A DNA stretch of 64,000 nucleotides from Hymenobacter edaphi (GCF_003258365.1 NZ_QHKM01000001.1:1674001-1738000), one strand, 5' to 3'; positions 44,390 to 53,275 are shown, numbered from the stretch's first letter. A program made the numbers and translations. The notes: a model not told the origin generated them from the sequence alone.

Positions 44390-45361
44390 ATGAACCGCTT
44401 CGACCGCATCACGGCTATGCTCGTACAGCTGCAGGCCCGGCGCGTGGTGAAGGGCCCCGAGCTGGCCGCCCGCCACGGCGTGAGTTTGCGCACCATCTAC
44501 CGCGACCTGCGCACCCTGGAAGAAGCCGGCGTGCCCATCTGCGGGGAGGCCGGCGTGGGCTATTCGCTGGCCGAAGGCTACCGCCTGCCGCCGGTGATGT
44601 TTACCCGCGAGGAAGCCACGGCCCTGCTCACGGCCGAAAAGCTGGCCGCCCAGCTCACCGACGCCCACACGGCCCAGCTCAGCCAGTCGGCCATGGACAA
44701 GCTGCGCGCCGTGCTCCGCCGCCCCGACCGCGACTACGTGGAAACGCTCAGCGCCCGCATCCGCGTGTTTGGCGGCCCGCGCCGCCCGGCCGCGCCCGCA
44801 CCCGCCGCCGGCACCCAGCAGCCCCTGCTCGACGCCATTGCGCGCCAGCGCGTGGTGCGGCTCGACTACCGCGCCGGCCACCAGGGCACGCCCTCCCGCC
44901 GCGACGTGGAGCCCATCGGCGTGTACTTCGGGCAGCACTGGCACCTAGTGGCTTTCTGCCGCCTGCGCCAGGAGTTCCGCGATTTTCGCCTCGACCGCAT
45001 GGCCGCCCTGCAGGTGCTGGATGAGCCTTTCGAGCCGCGCCCCGACACTCTGCAGTCGTACTGGGCGGCGCAGGCCCGGCGGCGCCAGACGCTGGTGGCC
45101 GTAGTGCGCTTCGGGCCGCAGGTGCTCGGGCAGGTGCACGACCACAAGCACGCCTTCGGCTGGAAGCAGGAGCAGGCCCCCGATGCCGCCGGCTGGGTGG
45201 AAATGACCCTGGTGCCCGGCTGCCTGGAGCATTTCGGCCGCTGGCTGCTGCTCTTCGCCGGGCAGGTGCAGGTGGTGGCACCGGCCGAGCTGCAAACCGG
45301 GGTGCAGGCGCTGGCCCGGGCCGCCCACGATTTTTTTTGCGGCCCGGCCGAGCCCTGCTGA
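44390..45361 (+). CDS. WYL-domain transcription regulator (YafY type)
   Basis: A 323-residue regulator. The N-terminal winged helix (HTH_11, RFDRITAMLVQLQARRVVKG ... LRTIYRDLRTLEEAGVPI) is followed by a WYL domain (about 145-225, VVRLDYRAG ... PIGVYFGQHWHLVAFCR) and a WCX-type extension. Family members sense ligands or nucleic acid and control nearby genes. The next gene, on the same strand after 64 bases, is a DinB-family protein. WYL-DinB pairs are frequent and suggest it regulates that gene. A TACTTTCG -7-like element lies so close to the ATG that a nearly leaderless mRNA is possible. Confidence 0.92.
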   Translation: MNRFDRITAMLVQLQARRVVKGPELAARHGVSLRTIYRDLRTLEEAGVPICGEAGVGYSLAEGYRLPPVMFTREEATALLTAEKLAAQLTDAHTAQLSQSAMDKLRAVLRRPDRDYVETLSARIRVFGGPRRPAAPAPAAGTQQPLLDAIARQRVVRLDYRAGHQGTPSRRDVEPIGVYFGQHWHLVAFCRLRQEFRDFRLDRMAALQVLDEPFEPRPDTLQSYWAAQARRRQTLVAVVRFGPQVLGQVHDHKHAFGWKQEQAPDAAGWVEMTLVPGCLEHFGRWLLLFAGQVQVVAPAELQTGVQALARAAHDFFCGPAEPC

Positions 45362-45425
45362 CATAGGGCTGTCAGTGGGGGCCGCGAAGTTTGGGCTATC
45401 AATCACCCCAAACCCCAGTAAGCCC

Positions 45426-45950
45426 ATGGAAACCACCCTGGTAGCCGCCCCCGCCCAAGCCTTTCTCGCCGAGCTGCACGACGAAGTGCCGCAGACCCGC
45501 CGCGTGTTCGAGCGCGCCCCGGTGGCGCAGCTCGACTGGCAGCCCCACGCTAAGTCTATGACCCTGGGCCAGCTCCTGCGCCACACCGCCGACGTCCTCG
45601 GCTGGATCAAGGACACGCTCGACTCTACCGACCTGGACGTGTCGGTATTTGACAACGCGGCGACCACGCCCATCAGCAGCACCGCCGAGCTGCTGGCGTA
45701 CCTGGAGGAGCGCGCCGCCGCGGCCACCGCGGGCCTGCAGGCCGCCACGGCCGACGACCTGGAGCAGCTCTGGACCATGCGCAGCGGCGAGCAGGTGCTC
45801 GTCAGCCAGTCGCGCGCCTCGGTGGTGCGCCACCTCATCAGCCAGATGATTCACCACCGCGGGCAGCTTACCGTGTACCTGCGCCTGCTCGACGTGCCCG
45901 TGCCCGGCCCCTACGGCCCCAGCGCCGACGAGCAGAACTGGCAGGGCTAG
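45426..45950 (+). CDS. DinB-family protein linked to the WYL regulator
   Basis: A 174-residue four-helix protein. The putative metal site is His in LGQLLRHTADVLGW and the two His in LISQMIHHRGQLTVYL, the classical DinB arrangement. Length and ending (LDVPVPGPYGPSADE) fit the group of stress-type DinB proteins. The substrate is unknown. It is most likely controlled by the WYL regulator upstream. Confidence 0.9.
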   Translation: METTLVAAPAQAFLAELHDEVPQTRRVFERAPVAQLDWQPHAKSMTLGQLLRHTADVLGWIKDTLDSTDLDVSVFDNAATTPISSTAELLAYLEERAAAATAGLQAATADDLEQLWTMRSGEQVLVSQSRASVVRHLISQMIHHRGQLTVYLRLLDVPVPGPYGPSADEQNWQG

Positions 45951-45981
45951 AGGCTTAATGCCCTTGGACGGCCAAAAAGCC

Positions 45982-46097
45982 CGTCATTCCGAGCGCAGCG
46001 AAAAATCTCGTGTGTCTAGTCCGGTAGTATTCCTTTTGTGCAGGAAGTTGCTATCCAGCGTCAGCACGCGAGATTCTTCGCCTCGCTCGGAATGACG
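45982..46097. repeat. Palindromic element, CGTCATTCCGAGCGCAGCG family
   Basis: Arms of 33 bases (45982-46014 and 46065-46097) pair at most positions around a 50-base centre. The left arm begins CGTCATTCCGAGCGCAGCG and contains AATCTCG. It lies between converging genes. Confidence 0.75.
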
Positions 46098-46127
46098 TTC
46101 TGGTTTGCCGGCGGTGCTGGCCGCTTG

Positions 46128-47045
46128 CTACTGGTGCCAGTCTTCCGGCTCGATATGCACCAGCACGTCGTAGATGGCCGGCAGCTGGGCAATGACGGCG
46201 TCCTTCACGGCGTGGGCCACGGCGTGGCCTTCGCGCACGCTGATGTCCCCGTCGACGAGCACGTGCAGGTCGACGAAGTACTCGAAGCCCATCTTGCGCA
46301 CAATGCACTTTTCGGTGCCGAGCACGCCGGGCACGGTGCGCGCCACCCGGGCCACGTCCTCGGGCCAGGTGCCGGCGGGGGCTTCGTCCATGATTTCGCC
46401 CAGGGCCGGCCGGAAGATGTGGTAGGCGTTGAAGACAATGATGAGCGAGGCGCCGATGGCCGCCCAGTCGTCGGCGCTTTCGAAGCCCGGGCCGCCGATG
46501 ATGGCAATGCTGATGCCCACGAAAGCCGTGAGTGAGGTAATGGCGTCGCTGCGGTGGTGCCAGGCATCGGCCTTCACGGCCCCGCTGCCCACCTCCTCGC
46601 CCACCTGGTCGATGTGGCGAAACAGCCATTCCTTGACGATGACCACGCCGCCGAGCACCAGCAGGGTGAAGGGCGAGGGAATCTTGTGCGGCGTCAGGAT
46701 GTGCCCGATGCTCTGCCACACAATGATGCCCGCGGCCAGCACCAGCGCCCCGGCCACCAGCAGGGAAGCCAGGGGCTCGGCCTTGCCGTGGCCGTAGGGG
46801 TGGTTTTCGTCGGGCTCCCGGGCGGCGGCGCGCAGCCCCAGCCACACAAACAGCGAGGTGAAGATGTCGGAGGCCGACTCGATGGCGTCGGCAATGAGGG
46901 CGTAGCTGTGGCCCAGCACCCCGGCCGCGCCCTTCACCATGGCCAGCAGCAGATTGGCCCCCACGCCCACCAGGGTACTGCGCTGTCCGCGCTGCACGCG
47001 CTCGGCGGTGGGCCGTACGGAAGGACTCGGGCTGGGCTGTGGCAT
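46128..47045 (-). CDS. Cation diffusion facilitator (metal exporter)
   Basis: A 305-residue inner-membrane CDF protein that exports Zn, Fe or Mn in exchange for protons. Six membrane segments carry the family metal sites: YALIADAIESASDIFTSL in helix 2 and KADAWHHRSDAITSL in helix 5 (HxxxD pattern). The cytoplasmic-entry motif HPYGHGKAEPLASL and a C-terminal ferredoxin-like domain (about 215-305, VRKMGFEYFVDLHVLVDGD) are present. Metal choice cannot be read with certainty; the DxxxD/HxxxD set is compatible with Zn or Fe. Gene single. Confidence 0.93.
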   Translation of the reverse strand: MPQPSPSPSVRPTAERVQRGQRSTLVGVGANLLLAMVKGAAGVLGHSYALIADAIESASDIFTSLFVWLGLRAAAREPDENHPYGHGKAEPLASLLVAGALVLAAGIIVWQSIGHILTPHKIPSPFTLLVLGGVVIVKEWLFRHIDQVGEEVGSGAVKADAWHHRSDAITSLTAFVGISIAIIGGPGFESADDWAAIGASLIIVFNAYHIFRPALGEIMDEAPAGTWPEDVARVARTVPGVLGTEKCIVRKMGFEYFVDLHVLVDGDISVREGHAVAHAVKDAVIAQLPAIYDVLVHIEPEDWHQ

Positions 47046-47168
47046 GAAGGGGCGGAAATAATGCGGACGGCCGGGCGGTCAACCCACCCCGGCGCAGCCC
47101 GCAAAATTACGTGGGCAAACGGCAACGGCCGCTGATAGGTTCGGCGGGGCCCCGGGCCCGCCGGTTGG

Positions 47169-47993
47169 CTAGCCGGCCGGCGGGCCCAGCGCCCACTTGG
47201 TGCGGGTGTAAGCCACGCGGAAGCCCTGCGTCTCGGCGTTGCGCTGCGACTGGCTGCCGGGCACAGCGCCCATCATGGCCACGGTGCAGCCCTGCGCGGC
47301 GGCGTGGCGCAGGCGGGCATCGAGCAGGGCCAGCTGGGCGCCCCGGCGCCGGCCCGCGGGCACGGTGCTGGCCCCGGCCAGCAGGGCCGCGCCGTCATAA
47401 ATAAACAGGCCGCCGGCGGCAATGGCCGTGCCGTTCAGCTCGGCCAGAAACGGTGCTGCGCCCGCGCTATGGGCGCTGAGCTGCCCGAATTCGAGCATAA
47501 AGTCGGCCAGGCCGGGCATTTCGGTGCTCCAGCCGGCGGCGGCCGTCTGCGCCCACAGCAGCTCCTCGCCCGGCCCGATGCGGCGGGTGCTCAGCGCCGT
47601 CTCGGGCCGGGCCGCGGGCTGGTAATCGGCGGTCAGCGGACGGTACAGCACGCTGGTGTACTCGATGGGATGGTAGCCGCGCCCGGCCAGCAGGGGCAGC
47701 AGGGCGGCATCGGCCAGCGGGCTGATTTCGTGCTGGACCGGGGCGCCGCGCTCCTGAAAAAACGTCTCGATTGCGGCCAGCGCGGCCGCGTCGGCGGGCT
47801 CGAACAAACCCAGTCCGAAGGTTTGCGTCAGCGGCGACGCGGGGCCGTCGAACAGCACGTAGGCGCCAGCCACGGTGCGCCAGGCGGCCCCGCTGGCGGG
47901 CTGACGCCGGGCCCGCGCTTCCACGAAGGCGGCGTTGCTGCGGGCTTCGGTGCGTTCGAGGCGCTGGGCGAGGGCGTGGTCGGCGTAGAGCAT
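47169..47993 (-). CDS. GNAT-family acetyltransferase
   Basis: A 274-residue protein. The C-terminal 130 residues have a GNAT fold with LNGTAIAAGGLFIYDGAAL and the acetyl-CoA loop VPAGRRRGAQLALLDARL. The N-terminal half is a degenerate related domain (AYVLFDGPASPLTQTFGLGL), so it may be a tandem GNAT. The acceptor is unknown. Its start is divergent from the ECF sigma factor operon. Confidence 0.8.
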   Translation of the reverse strand: MLYADHALAQRLERTEARSNAAFVEARARRQPASGAAWRTVAGAYVLFDGPASPLTQTFGLGLFEPADAAALAAIETFFQERGAPVQHEISPLADAALLPLLAGRGYHPIEYTSVLYRPLTADYQPAARPETALSTRRIGPGEELLWAQTAAAGWSTEMPGLADFMLEFGQLSAHSAGAAPFLAELNGTAIAAGGLFIYDGAALLAGASTVPAGRRRGAQLALLDARLRHAAAQGCTVAMMGAVPGSQSQRNAETQGFRVAYTRTKWALGPPAG

Positions 47994-48197
47994 GGCGGGC
48001 AGTGGCTGGCGGCGTAAAATAACGGTAGCCGGGGGTTTTCTTCGCCGGTGCTGCTCCTGCTGCCCCGAGGCCGGCGCGCCCCCGCCGGCCAGGAAACCCC
48101 AGCGGCGGAGCTGCCGGGGCCGGCGCCCAAACTTTTTTGCCGGCGCGGCGGTGATACCTGCGCGTTCTGCCGATTAATCAGTACATCACCCGCCGCT

Positions 48198-48791
48198 ATG
48201 ACTACCGACCTGCTTCCGCCCCCGGCCCTCCCCGCCGACCGCGCCGCGGCCCTGCGCGCCGAGCTGCTGGCCGACCGCCCCGGCACGCTCACCCGCCTTT
48301 ACCGGCGCACGTTTCCGATGGTGGAGCGCCACGTGCGGCGCCACGGCGGCTCGGGCCAAGACGCGCAGGACGTGTTTCAGGACGCGCTCATCGTGCTCTA
48401 CGAAAAGGCCGTGGCCGGCACGCTCACCCTCACGGCCGCGCCGAGCACTTTCCTCGTGGCCATCAGCCGCAACCTGTGGCGGCGCGAGCGGCAACGCCGC
48501 CAGCAGCTGCCCTACACCGAGCTGAGCCCCGCCCAGGCCGAGGAGCTGCCCGACGCCGAAGCGCCGGCGGAAACCGCCTCGGTGCTCGATTACCTGGCCC
48601 GGCTCGGCGAGCGGTGCCAGAGCATTCTGCTCTCCTTCTACTACCATCGTCAGCCGCTGGAGCAGATTGCCACGGCCCACGATTACGGCAGCGTGCGCTC
48701 GGCCACGGTGCAGAAATTCAAGTGCCTGGAGCGCCTGCGCCAGGCCGTGCGCACCGCCCGGGCCGACACCGCCGACCTGCTAGCCCGCTAA
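48198..48791 (+). CDS. ECF-type sigma-70 factor
   Basis: A 197-residue RNA polymerase sigma factor with regions 2 and 4 only. Region 2 is about 30-95 (TRLYRRTFPMVERHVRRHGG, DAQDVFQDALIVLYEK, FLVAISRNLWRRERQRRQ), and region 4 about 128-180 (LARLGERCQSILLSFYYHRQ, then QIATAHDYGSVRSATVQKFK). A small gene starts four bases after its stop and probably codes for a partner. No membrane anti-sigma factor is adjacent. Targets are unknown. The ATG before TTDLLPPP gives a normal length. Confidence 0.9.
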   Translation: MTTDLLPPPALPADRAAALRAELLADRPGTLTRLYRRTFPMVERHVRRHGGSGQDAQDVFQDALIVLYEKAVAGTLTLTAAPSTFLVAISRNLWRRERQRRQQLPYTELSPAQAEELPDAEAPAETASVLDYLARLGERCQSILLSFYYHRQPLEQIATAHDYGSVRSATVQKFKCLERLRQAVRTARADTADLLAR

Positions 48792-48794
48792 GCC

Positions 48795-49085
48795 ATGCGC
48801 TCCGAACTCACCCGTCTGCAGCGCATCGAGCAGCATCTGCTCGGCCCCGCGCCCACCGCCGAAGCCGCCGCGGCCTGGCAGCTGGAGCGCCTGCTCGACC
48901 CCGCGCTGGCCGCCGATGCCGCCGCCCAGCAGCAGCTTTACCAGGGCCTGCAGCGGGCCGGCCGCCGACAGCTGCGCCAGGAGCTGCAGGCCATTCACCG
49001 CCAGCTCTACGGCCCCCCGCCCGGCGGCTGGCTGCGCGCCGCCGCGGGGGAGCTGCGCGCCCTGCTGCGGCGCTTCCGCCGCTGA
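48795..49085 (+). CDS. Small protein cotranscribed with the sigma factor
   Basis: A 96-residue, strongly helical, Arg/Gln/Leu/Ala-rich protein (LYQGLQRAGRRQLRQELQAI) without hydrophobic anchor in its visible middle. The gap from the sigma gene is only three bases, so translation is coupled. In Bacteroidota, small helical partners of this kind often sit next to ECF genes and may be anti-sigma-like. This is inferred from context, not from a recognised domain. Confidence 0.65.
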   Translation: MRSELTRLQRIEQHLLGPAPTAEAAAAWQLERLLDPALAADAAAQQQLYQGLQRAGRRQLRQELQAIHRQLYGPPPGGWLRAAAGELRALLRRFRR

Positions 49086-49269
49086 GGCGGGTCGGGCTTA
49101 GCGGCCTTGCTTCCGTGTTTTTTCACCCGTAGCGGCGGCCTCACGCCCGCCGCCGGGCCGCGCTTTGCCCATTTCTTTCTCTTCCGCTACGGCGGCTGAC
49201 CAATATTCAGCCGCCCACGGCGCCCTGGTGCCCCGCCGAAAAACGAAAAACCAACAACAAAAAACCACC

Positions 49270-49962
49270 ATGCACGCATCCACCGAATTTCGCCGCTTTG
49301 CCGTCGGCCACCAGGGCCTGAGCGGCTTGCGCGTCGACCAGTACCTGCACCACGCCGCCGGCCTCGCGCGGCCCTACCTCGAGAGCATGACGCGCTCCGT
49401 CATCGAGGAGCGGCCCACGCGCTTCGCCGAAATCGACGTGTTTTCGCGCCTGATTATGGACCGCATCGTGTTCCTGGGTCAGGCCGTCGACGACAACATT
49501 GCCAACATCATCATCGCGCAGTTTCTGTTCCTGGAATCCGTCGACGCGCAGAAGGACATCCTGCTCTACATCAACTCGCCCGGCGGCTCCGTCTACGCCG
49601 GCCTGGGCATGTTCGACACCATGCAGTACATCCGCCCCGACGTGGCCACCATCTGCACCGGGCTGGCGGCCAGCATGGGCGCCTTTCTGCTGTGCGGCGG
49701 GGCGCTGGGCAAACGCTCGGCCCTGCCCCACGCCCGCGTGATGATTCACCAGCCCTCGGGCGGCGTACAGGGCCCTTCGGCCGATATCGAAATAACCGCC
49801 CGTGAGGTGGTAAAGCTGCGCCAGGAGCTCTACAGCATCTACGCCGAGCGCACGGGCAAAACCGTCCAGCAAATCCACGACGACTCCGACCGGGACTACT
49901 GGCTGCGCGCCGACGAAGCCAAAGCCTACGGCCTCATCGACGAAGTGCTGGCCAGGGAGTGA
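49270..49962 (+). CDS. clpP: ATP-dependent Clp protease proteolytic subunit
   Basis: A 230-residue serine protease subunit. The catalytic triad is Ser135 ([10 protein letters not shown]), His160 (MIHQPSGG) and Asp209 ([20 protein letters not shown]). The opening [20 protein letters not shown] and [20 protein letters not shown] are diagnostic. It would form a 14-mer that degrades proteins fed by ClpX or ClpA/C. No tig or clpX gene adjoins it, so this may be a second clpP copy rather than the housekeeping operon gene. A longer upstream reading is possible but lacks family similarity. Confidence 0.95.
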   Translation: MHASTEFRRFAVGHQGLSGLRVDQYLHHAAGLARPYLESMTRSVIEERPTRFAEIDVFSRLIMDRIVFLGQAVDDNIANIIIAQFLFLESVDAQKDILLYINSPGGSVYAGLGMFDTMQYIRPDVATICTGLAASMGAFLLCGGALGKRSALPHARVMIHQPSGGVQGPSADIEITAREVVKLRQELYSIYAERTGKTVQQIHDDSDRDYWLRADEAKAYGLIDEVLARE

Positions 49963-50287
49963 GGCCGAGTTTAGGAGCTGCGTGGGAGGGTTGAGTTTAG
50001 GAGTTGTATGTGGCACGTCATCCGGAGCGCAGCTAACCGCAGGTCGGCGCAGCCAAGGACCTTCCCCGCACCCCGCACCACCGCTGCCGACGAAGCGCAA
50101 ACGCGTTATTGGTGACGTCAGTAACGCCGAAGCGCAGCCACCACGCCCGGACGACAGGGCGTTGGTGGCTGCGCTTTTCGGTTGGTGCAAGGTGCGAGGA
50201 AGGTCTTTCGGCTGCGCCGTACGCCAGACGAAGGCTGACCGTTCCTCTACAACCCCTAAACTCTTACCCTCTTAAACTCATAAACGC
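49963..50287. other. Repeat-filled gap between clpP and the HxlR gene
   Basis: No gene was recognised. The middle is occupied by the nested inverted repeat at 50046-50218. Its left flank contains CGTCATCCGGAGCGCAGC, close to the start of the palindromic family at 46.0 kb. Confidence 0.5.
50046..50218. repeat. Nested inverted repeat
   Basis: The outer arms (50046-50072 and 50191-50218) share GGCGCAGCC...GACCTTCC..CGCACC. The inner arms (50127-50147 and 50158-50181) share CCGAA..GCGCAGCCACCA. Both pairs tolerate a few mismatches. The element could fold into a long double hairpin. Confidence 0.65.
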
Positions 50288-50623
50288 CTAAACCTCCGTC
50301 GTCAGATGCTGGCGGTGGGTTTCGCCGAAGCGGCGCAGCTCCTGCAGCAGCGGCAGCACCGTGCGGCCGTGCGCGGTGAGGCCGTAGCGCGTGATGACGG
50401 GGCGCGAGGGCACCACTTCGCGGTGCACCAGGCCGTTCAGCTCCAGCGCGTGCAGGTGCTCGGCCAGGGCCTTGGGCGTGATGCAGTCGAGGTGGGCTTC
50501 CAGCTCGGAAAAGCGCAGCGGCTGCCCGCACAGGCAGTGAATGATGGGCATGCGCCAGCGGCCGCACACGACGGCCAGCGCGTCCCAGATCGGGCGCAGC
50601 TCCTGGGGATTGAGGGTCGACAT
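50288..50623 (-). CDS. HxlR-family transcription regulator
   Basis: A 111-residue winged-helix regulator. The HxlR pattern is clear: IWDALAVVCGRWRMPIIHCL, then LRFSELEAHLDCITPKALAE (recognition helix) and wing ... YGLTAHGRTVLPLLQELRRF. A Cys sits near the start of the HTH (VVCGRW) and more Cys follow (HCLCGQ, LDCIT), so redox sensing is conceivable. It is divergent from the thioredoxin-reductase-like gene with 133 bases between, and likely controls it. Confidence 0.92.
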   Translation of the reverse strand: MSTLNPQELRPIWDALAVVCGRWRMPIIHCLCGQPLRFSELEAHLDCITPKALAEHLHALELNGLVHREVVPSRPVITRYGLTAHGRTVLPLLQELRRFGETHRQHLTTEV

Positions 50624-50756
50624 CGGGCTATACAACGGGAAAGTAGCTCTCCAAAACACCAGCGCGCGGCGGGGCGGCCGGCAGTAGGTTTGTAAAGCCG
50701 GCTGCCAGCCGAAAAGTTTGCTTGCGGCCGACAATCCACCCTTTTCCCTCCGCTCC

Positions 50757-51665
50757 ATGTCCCCCGATTCATCCTACGACGTGCTCATCATCGGCGGCAG
50801 CTACGCCGGGCTGAGCGCGGCCCTGGTGCTGGGCCGCTCCCTGCGCCGCGTGCTGGTGCTCGACGCCGGCCGCCCCTGCAACCGCCAGACGCCCCACGCC
50901 CACGGCTTCCTCACCCGCGACGGCACGCCGCCCGCCGAGCTGGCGGCCCTGGCCCGGGCCCAGCTGGCGGCCTACCCCAGCGTGCAGCTGCGGGCCGCCA
51001 CCGCCGTCCGCGCCACGGCCGAAGCCGGCGGCTTCCGCGTCGACACGGCCGCGGGACCGGCCTACGCGGCGCGCAAGCTGCTGCTGGCCACCGGCCTGCA
51101 CGACGAGCTGCCGCCCGTGCCGGGCCTGGCCGAGTGCTGGGGAATTTCGGTGCTGCACTGCCCCTACTGCCACGGCTACGAGGTGCACGGCCAGCCGCTG
51201 GCCGTGCTCGGCAACGGCGACGCGGGCTTCGAGTTTGCCCGCCTCCTTCACCACTGGAGCCCCGATCTGCGCCTGCTCACCAACGGCCCCGGCACGCTCA
51301 GCGCCGAGCAGGCGGCCCACCTCGCGGCCCGCGGCGTGGCCGTCATCGAAGAGCCGCTGCAGGCCGTGGAGCACCAGGCCGGGCAGCTGCACCACCTGCG
51401 GCTGGCCGGCGGCGCCCGGCTGCCGCTCCGGGCCCTGTTTGCCCGGGTGCCGTTCCGCCAAGCCTCGGAGCTGGGCGCCCAGCTGGGCCTGGCGCTGACC
51501 CCGACCGGCCTGCTCGCCGCCGACGAGTTCGGGCGCACCGCGGTGCCGGGCCTGTACGTGGCCGGCGACAATTCCTCGCCGATGCGGCAGCTGGCCGCCG
51601 CCGTGGCCAACGGCAGCAAAGCCGCGGCGTTTATCAACCACGAGCTGATTGCGGCCGATTTTTAG
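50757..51665 (+). CDS. Thioredoxin reductase-like FAD-dependent oxidoreductase
   Basis: A 302-residue flavoenzyme. The FAD-binding motif is VLIIGGSYAGLSAALVLG, the NAD(P) region is LAVLGNGDAGFEFARL and the C-terminal FAD motif is VPGLYVAGDNSSP. A redox-active CPYC (LHCPYCHGYEV) lies at the place used by thioredoxin reductases (about residue 137-140). Such proteins in Bacteroidota are annotated as NAD(P)/FAD-dependent oxidoreductases with unknown partners. The start is the ATG before SPDSSYDV. It is controlled probably by the divergent HxlR gene. Confidence 0.92.
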   Translation: MSPDSSYDVLIIGGSYAGLSAALVLGRSLRRVLVLDAGRPCNRQTPHAHGFLTRDGTPPAELAALARAQLAAYPSVQLRAATAVRATAEAGGFRVDTAAGPAYAARKLLLATGLHDELPPVPGLAECWGISVLHCPYCHGYEVHGQPLAVLGNGDAGFEFARLLHHWSPDLRLLTNGPGTLSAEQAAHLAARGVAVIEEPLQAVEHQAGQLHHLRLAGGARLPLRALFARVPFRQASELGAQLGLALTPTGLLAADEFGRTAVPGLYVAGDNSSPMRQLAAAVANGSKAAAFINHELIAADF

Positions 51666-51698
51666 CCGCCCCGGTCCCTGCGCCGGTTTTTCGGCCGC

Positions 51699-51723
51699 GC
51701 CCGGCGGGTATATCCCGCCGGGC
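51699..51723. terminator. Hairpin after the oxidoreductase gene
   Basis: A perfect 10-bp stem GCCCGGCGGG / CCCGCCGGGC with a TATAT loop, followed by GTTGTTG. It is probably a terminator. Confidence 0.6.
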
Positions 51724-51787
51724 GTTGTTGCGTAAGTCAGGGCAGCCGGGCGCGTGTTGCTCCAGCCCCGGCCGAATACCCTGTCTT

Positions 51788-53068
51788 ATGTCGGATTCCT
51801 CCCTGCTTGTTATCGGCGCGGGCGTGGCGGGCCTGCTGGCCGCCCGCGACCTGGCCCGCGCCGGCCGGCGCGTCACCGTGCTCGAAGCCCGCGACCGGGT
51901 GGGCGGGCGCATCTACCCCATCAGCGGCGGCGGCTTCTCGGCCCCGGTGGAAGGCGGCGCCGAGTTCATCCACGGCGACGCGCCTCTGACCCGGGCCCTG
52001 CTGCGCGAAGCCGGCGGGACCTGGCACGACACGGCGGGCCGGAATTACCAGGTGCAGGGCGGACAGCTGCGCGAGGCCGAGGCGTTCATCACCGAAATGC
52101 CCCGCCTGCTGCAGGCCCTGCAGGCCGTGGCGCACGACCTGCCGCTGGCCGACTTTCTCCACCAGTACTTCGGCGGGGCCGGCAACGCCGAGCTGCGCCG
52201 GCAGGTCACGCAGTTTGCCGAGGGCTTCGACCTGGCCGACCTGCGCCGGGCCAGCACCCTCGCCCTGCGCGAGGAGTGGGCCGGCGGCGGGGCCGAGGAC
52301 TCGCCGCGGCCCGCCGGCGGCTACGCCCGGCTGCTGGCGCTGCTCACGCGGCAGTGCGCCGCCGCGGGCGTGACGGTGCGCTGCCACGCGCCCGTGCACA
52401 CGGTGCGCTGGCAGGACGGGCACGTGCGCTGCGAGGGGCCGGGCGGCGTTTTCGAGGCCCGGCAGGCGCTGATAACCGTGCCCCTGGGCGTGCTGCAGGC
52501 CCCGCCCGAGGCGCCGGGCGCGCTGCGCTTCGATCCGGAGCTGCCAGGGTTGCGCGCGGCCGTGGCGGCGCTGGGCATGGGCGCGGTGGTGAAAATCCTG
52601 TTGGAATTCGACGCCGCGTTCTGGGCCGCGCCCGACGCGCCCCGGCCCGCGCCCGACCTGGGCTTCCTCTTCGCCGAGGCCGCCATTCCGACGTGGTGGA
52701 GCCAGCAGCCCGACCCGCGCCCCCTGCTCACCGGCTGGCTGGGCGGCCCGGCGGCCAGCGCCGCCACCCCGCCCGATATGCTGCTCACGCAGGCGCTGGC
52801 GTCGCTGGCCGGCATCTTCGGGGTGCCGGAGGCCGAGGTGCGCCGCCGCCTGCGCGCCCACCGCGTGCTCGACTGGGGTGCCGACCCGTGGGCCCGCGGC
52901 GCCTACACCTACCCCACCGTGGGCGGCGCCGCGGCCCGGCAGGTGCTGGCCACGCCGGTGGCCGACACGTTGTTTTTCGCGGGCGAAGCCTTGTACGAAG
53001 GGGCGGCGGGCGGCACCGTGGAAGCCGCCCTGGCCAGTGCCGTGGCCGTGGTGCCGCAGCTGCAGTAG
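51788..53068 (+). CDS. Flavin-dependent amine oxidase family protein
   Basis: A 426-residue flavoenzyme of the monoamine oxidase/polyamine oxidase superfamily. It begins LLVIGAGVAGLLAARDLA with the continuing motif VTVLEARDRVGGRIYPI. The substrate-domain start GGAEFIHGD and the late FAD motif LFFAGEALYEGAAGGTVEAA are typical. It would oxidise an amine to an imine with O2. The substrate is unknown and no transporter is adjacent. No signal peptide is present, so it is cytoplasmic. Confidence 0.92.
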   Translation: MSDSSLLVIGAGVAGLLAARDLARAGRRVTVLEARDRVGGRIYPISGGGFSAPVEGGAEFIHGDAPLTRALLREAGGTWHDTAGRNYQVQGGQLREAEAFITEMPRLLQALQAVAHDLPLADFLHQYFGGAGNAELRRQVTQFAEGFDLADLRRASTLALREEWAGGGAEDSPRPAGGYARLLALLTRQCAAAGVTVRCHAPVHTVRWQDGHVRCEGPGGVFEARQALITVPLGVLQAPPEAPGALRFDPELPGLRAAVAALGMGAVVKILLEFDAAFWAAPDAPRPAPDLGFLFAEAAIPTWWSQQPDPRPLLTGWLGGPAASAATPPDMLLTQALASLAGIFGVPEAEVRRRLRAHRVLDWGADPWARGAYTYPTVGGAAARQVLATPVADTLFFAGEALYEGAAGGTVEAALASAVAVVPQLQ

Positions 53069-53179
53069 GGCGGCCAGCGTCGACAACCGGCCGCTTTACT
53101 CCCGCGTGACGGCGTGGTGCCGCATATGCAGCAGGGCGGCCCGCTGCCCGGCCGGCCGCGGGCGTTGGGAAAAGAAGTT

Positions 53180-53204
53180 TGTGAGACTCACATAATAATG
53201 TGAG
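53180..53204 (+). promoter_or_regulatory. Three alternating TGTGAG half-sites
   Basis: TGTGAG-A-CTCACA-TAATAA-TGTGAG. The three half-sites alternate in orientation, so two overlapping palindromes exist. They lie about 70-95 bases before the NIDO-domain gene in a rare AT-rich gap, which also has two CCAATATTT direct repeats. A regulator-binding site is likely. Confidence 0.5.
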
Positions 53205-53275
53205 AAAACTCCAATATTTGGATAAGGCCAATATTTTCGTGCCGACATCCAGTTTCTCACCCTTCTTCCCTAGCT

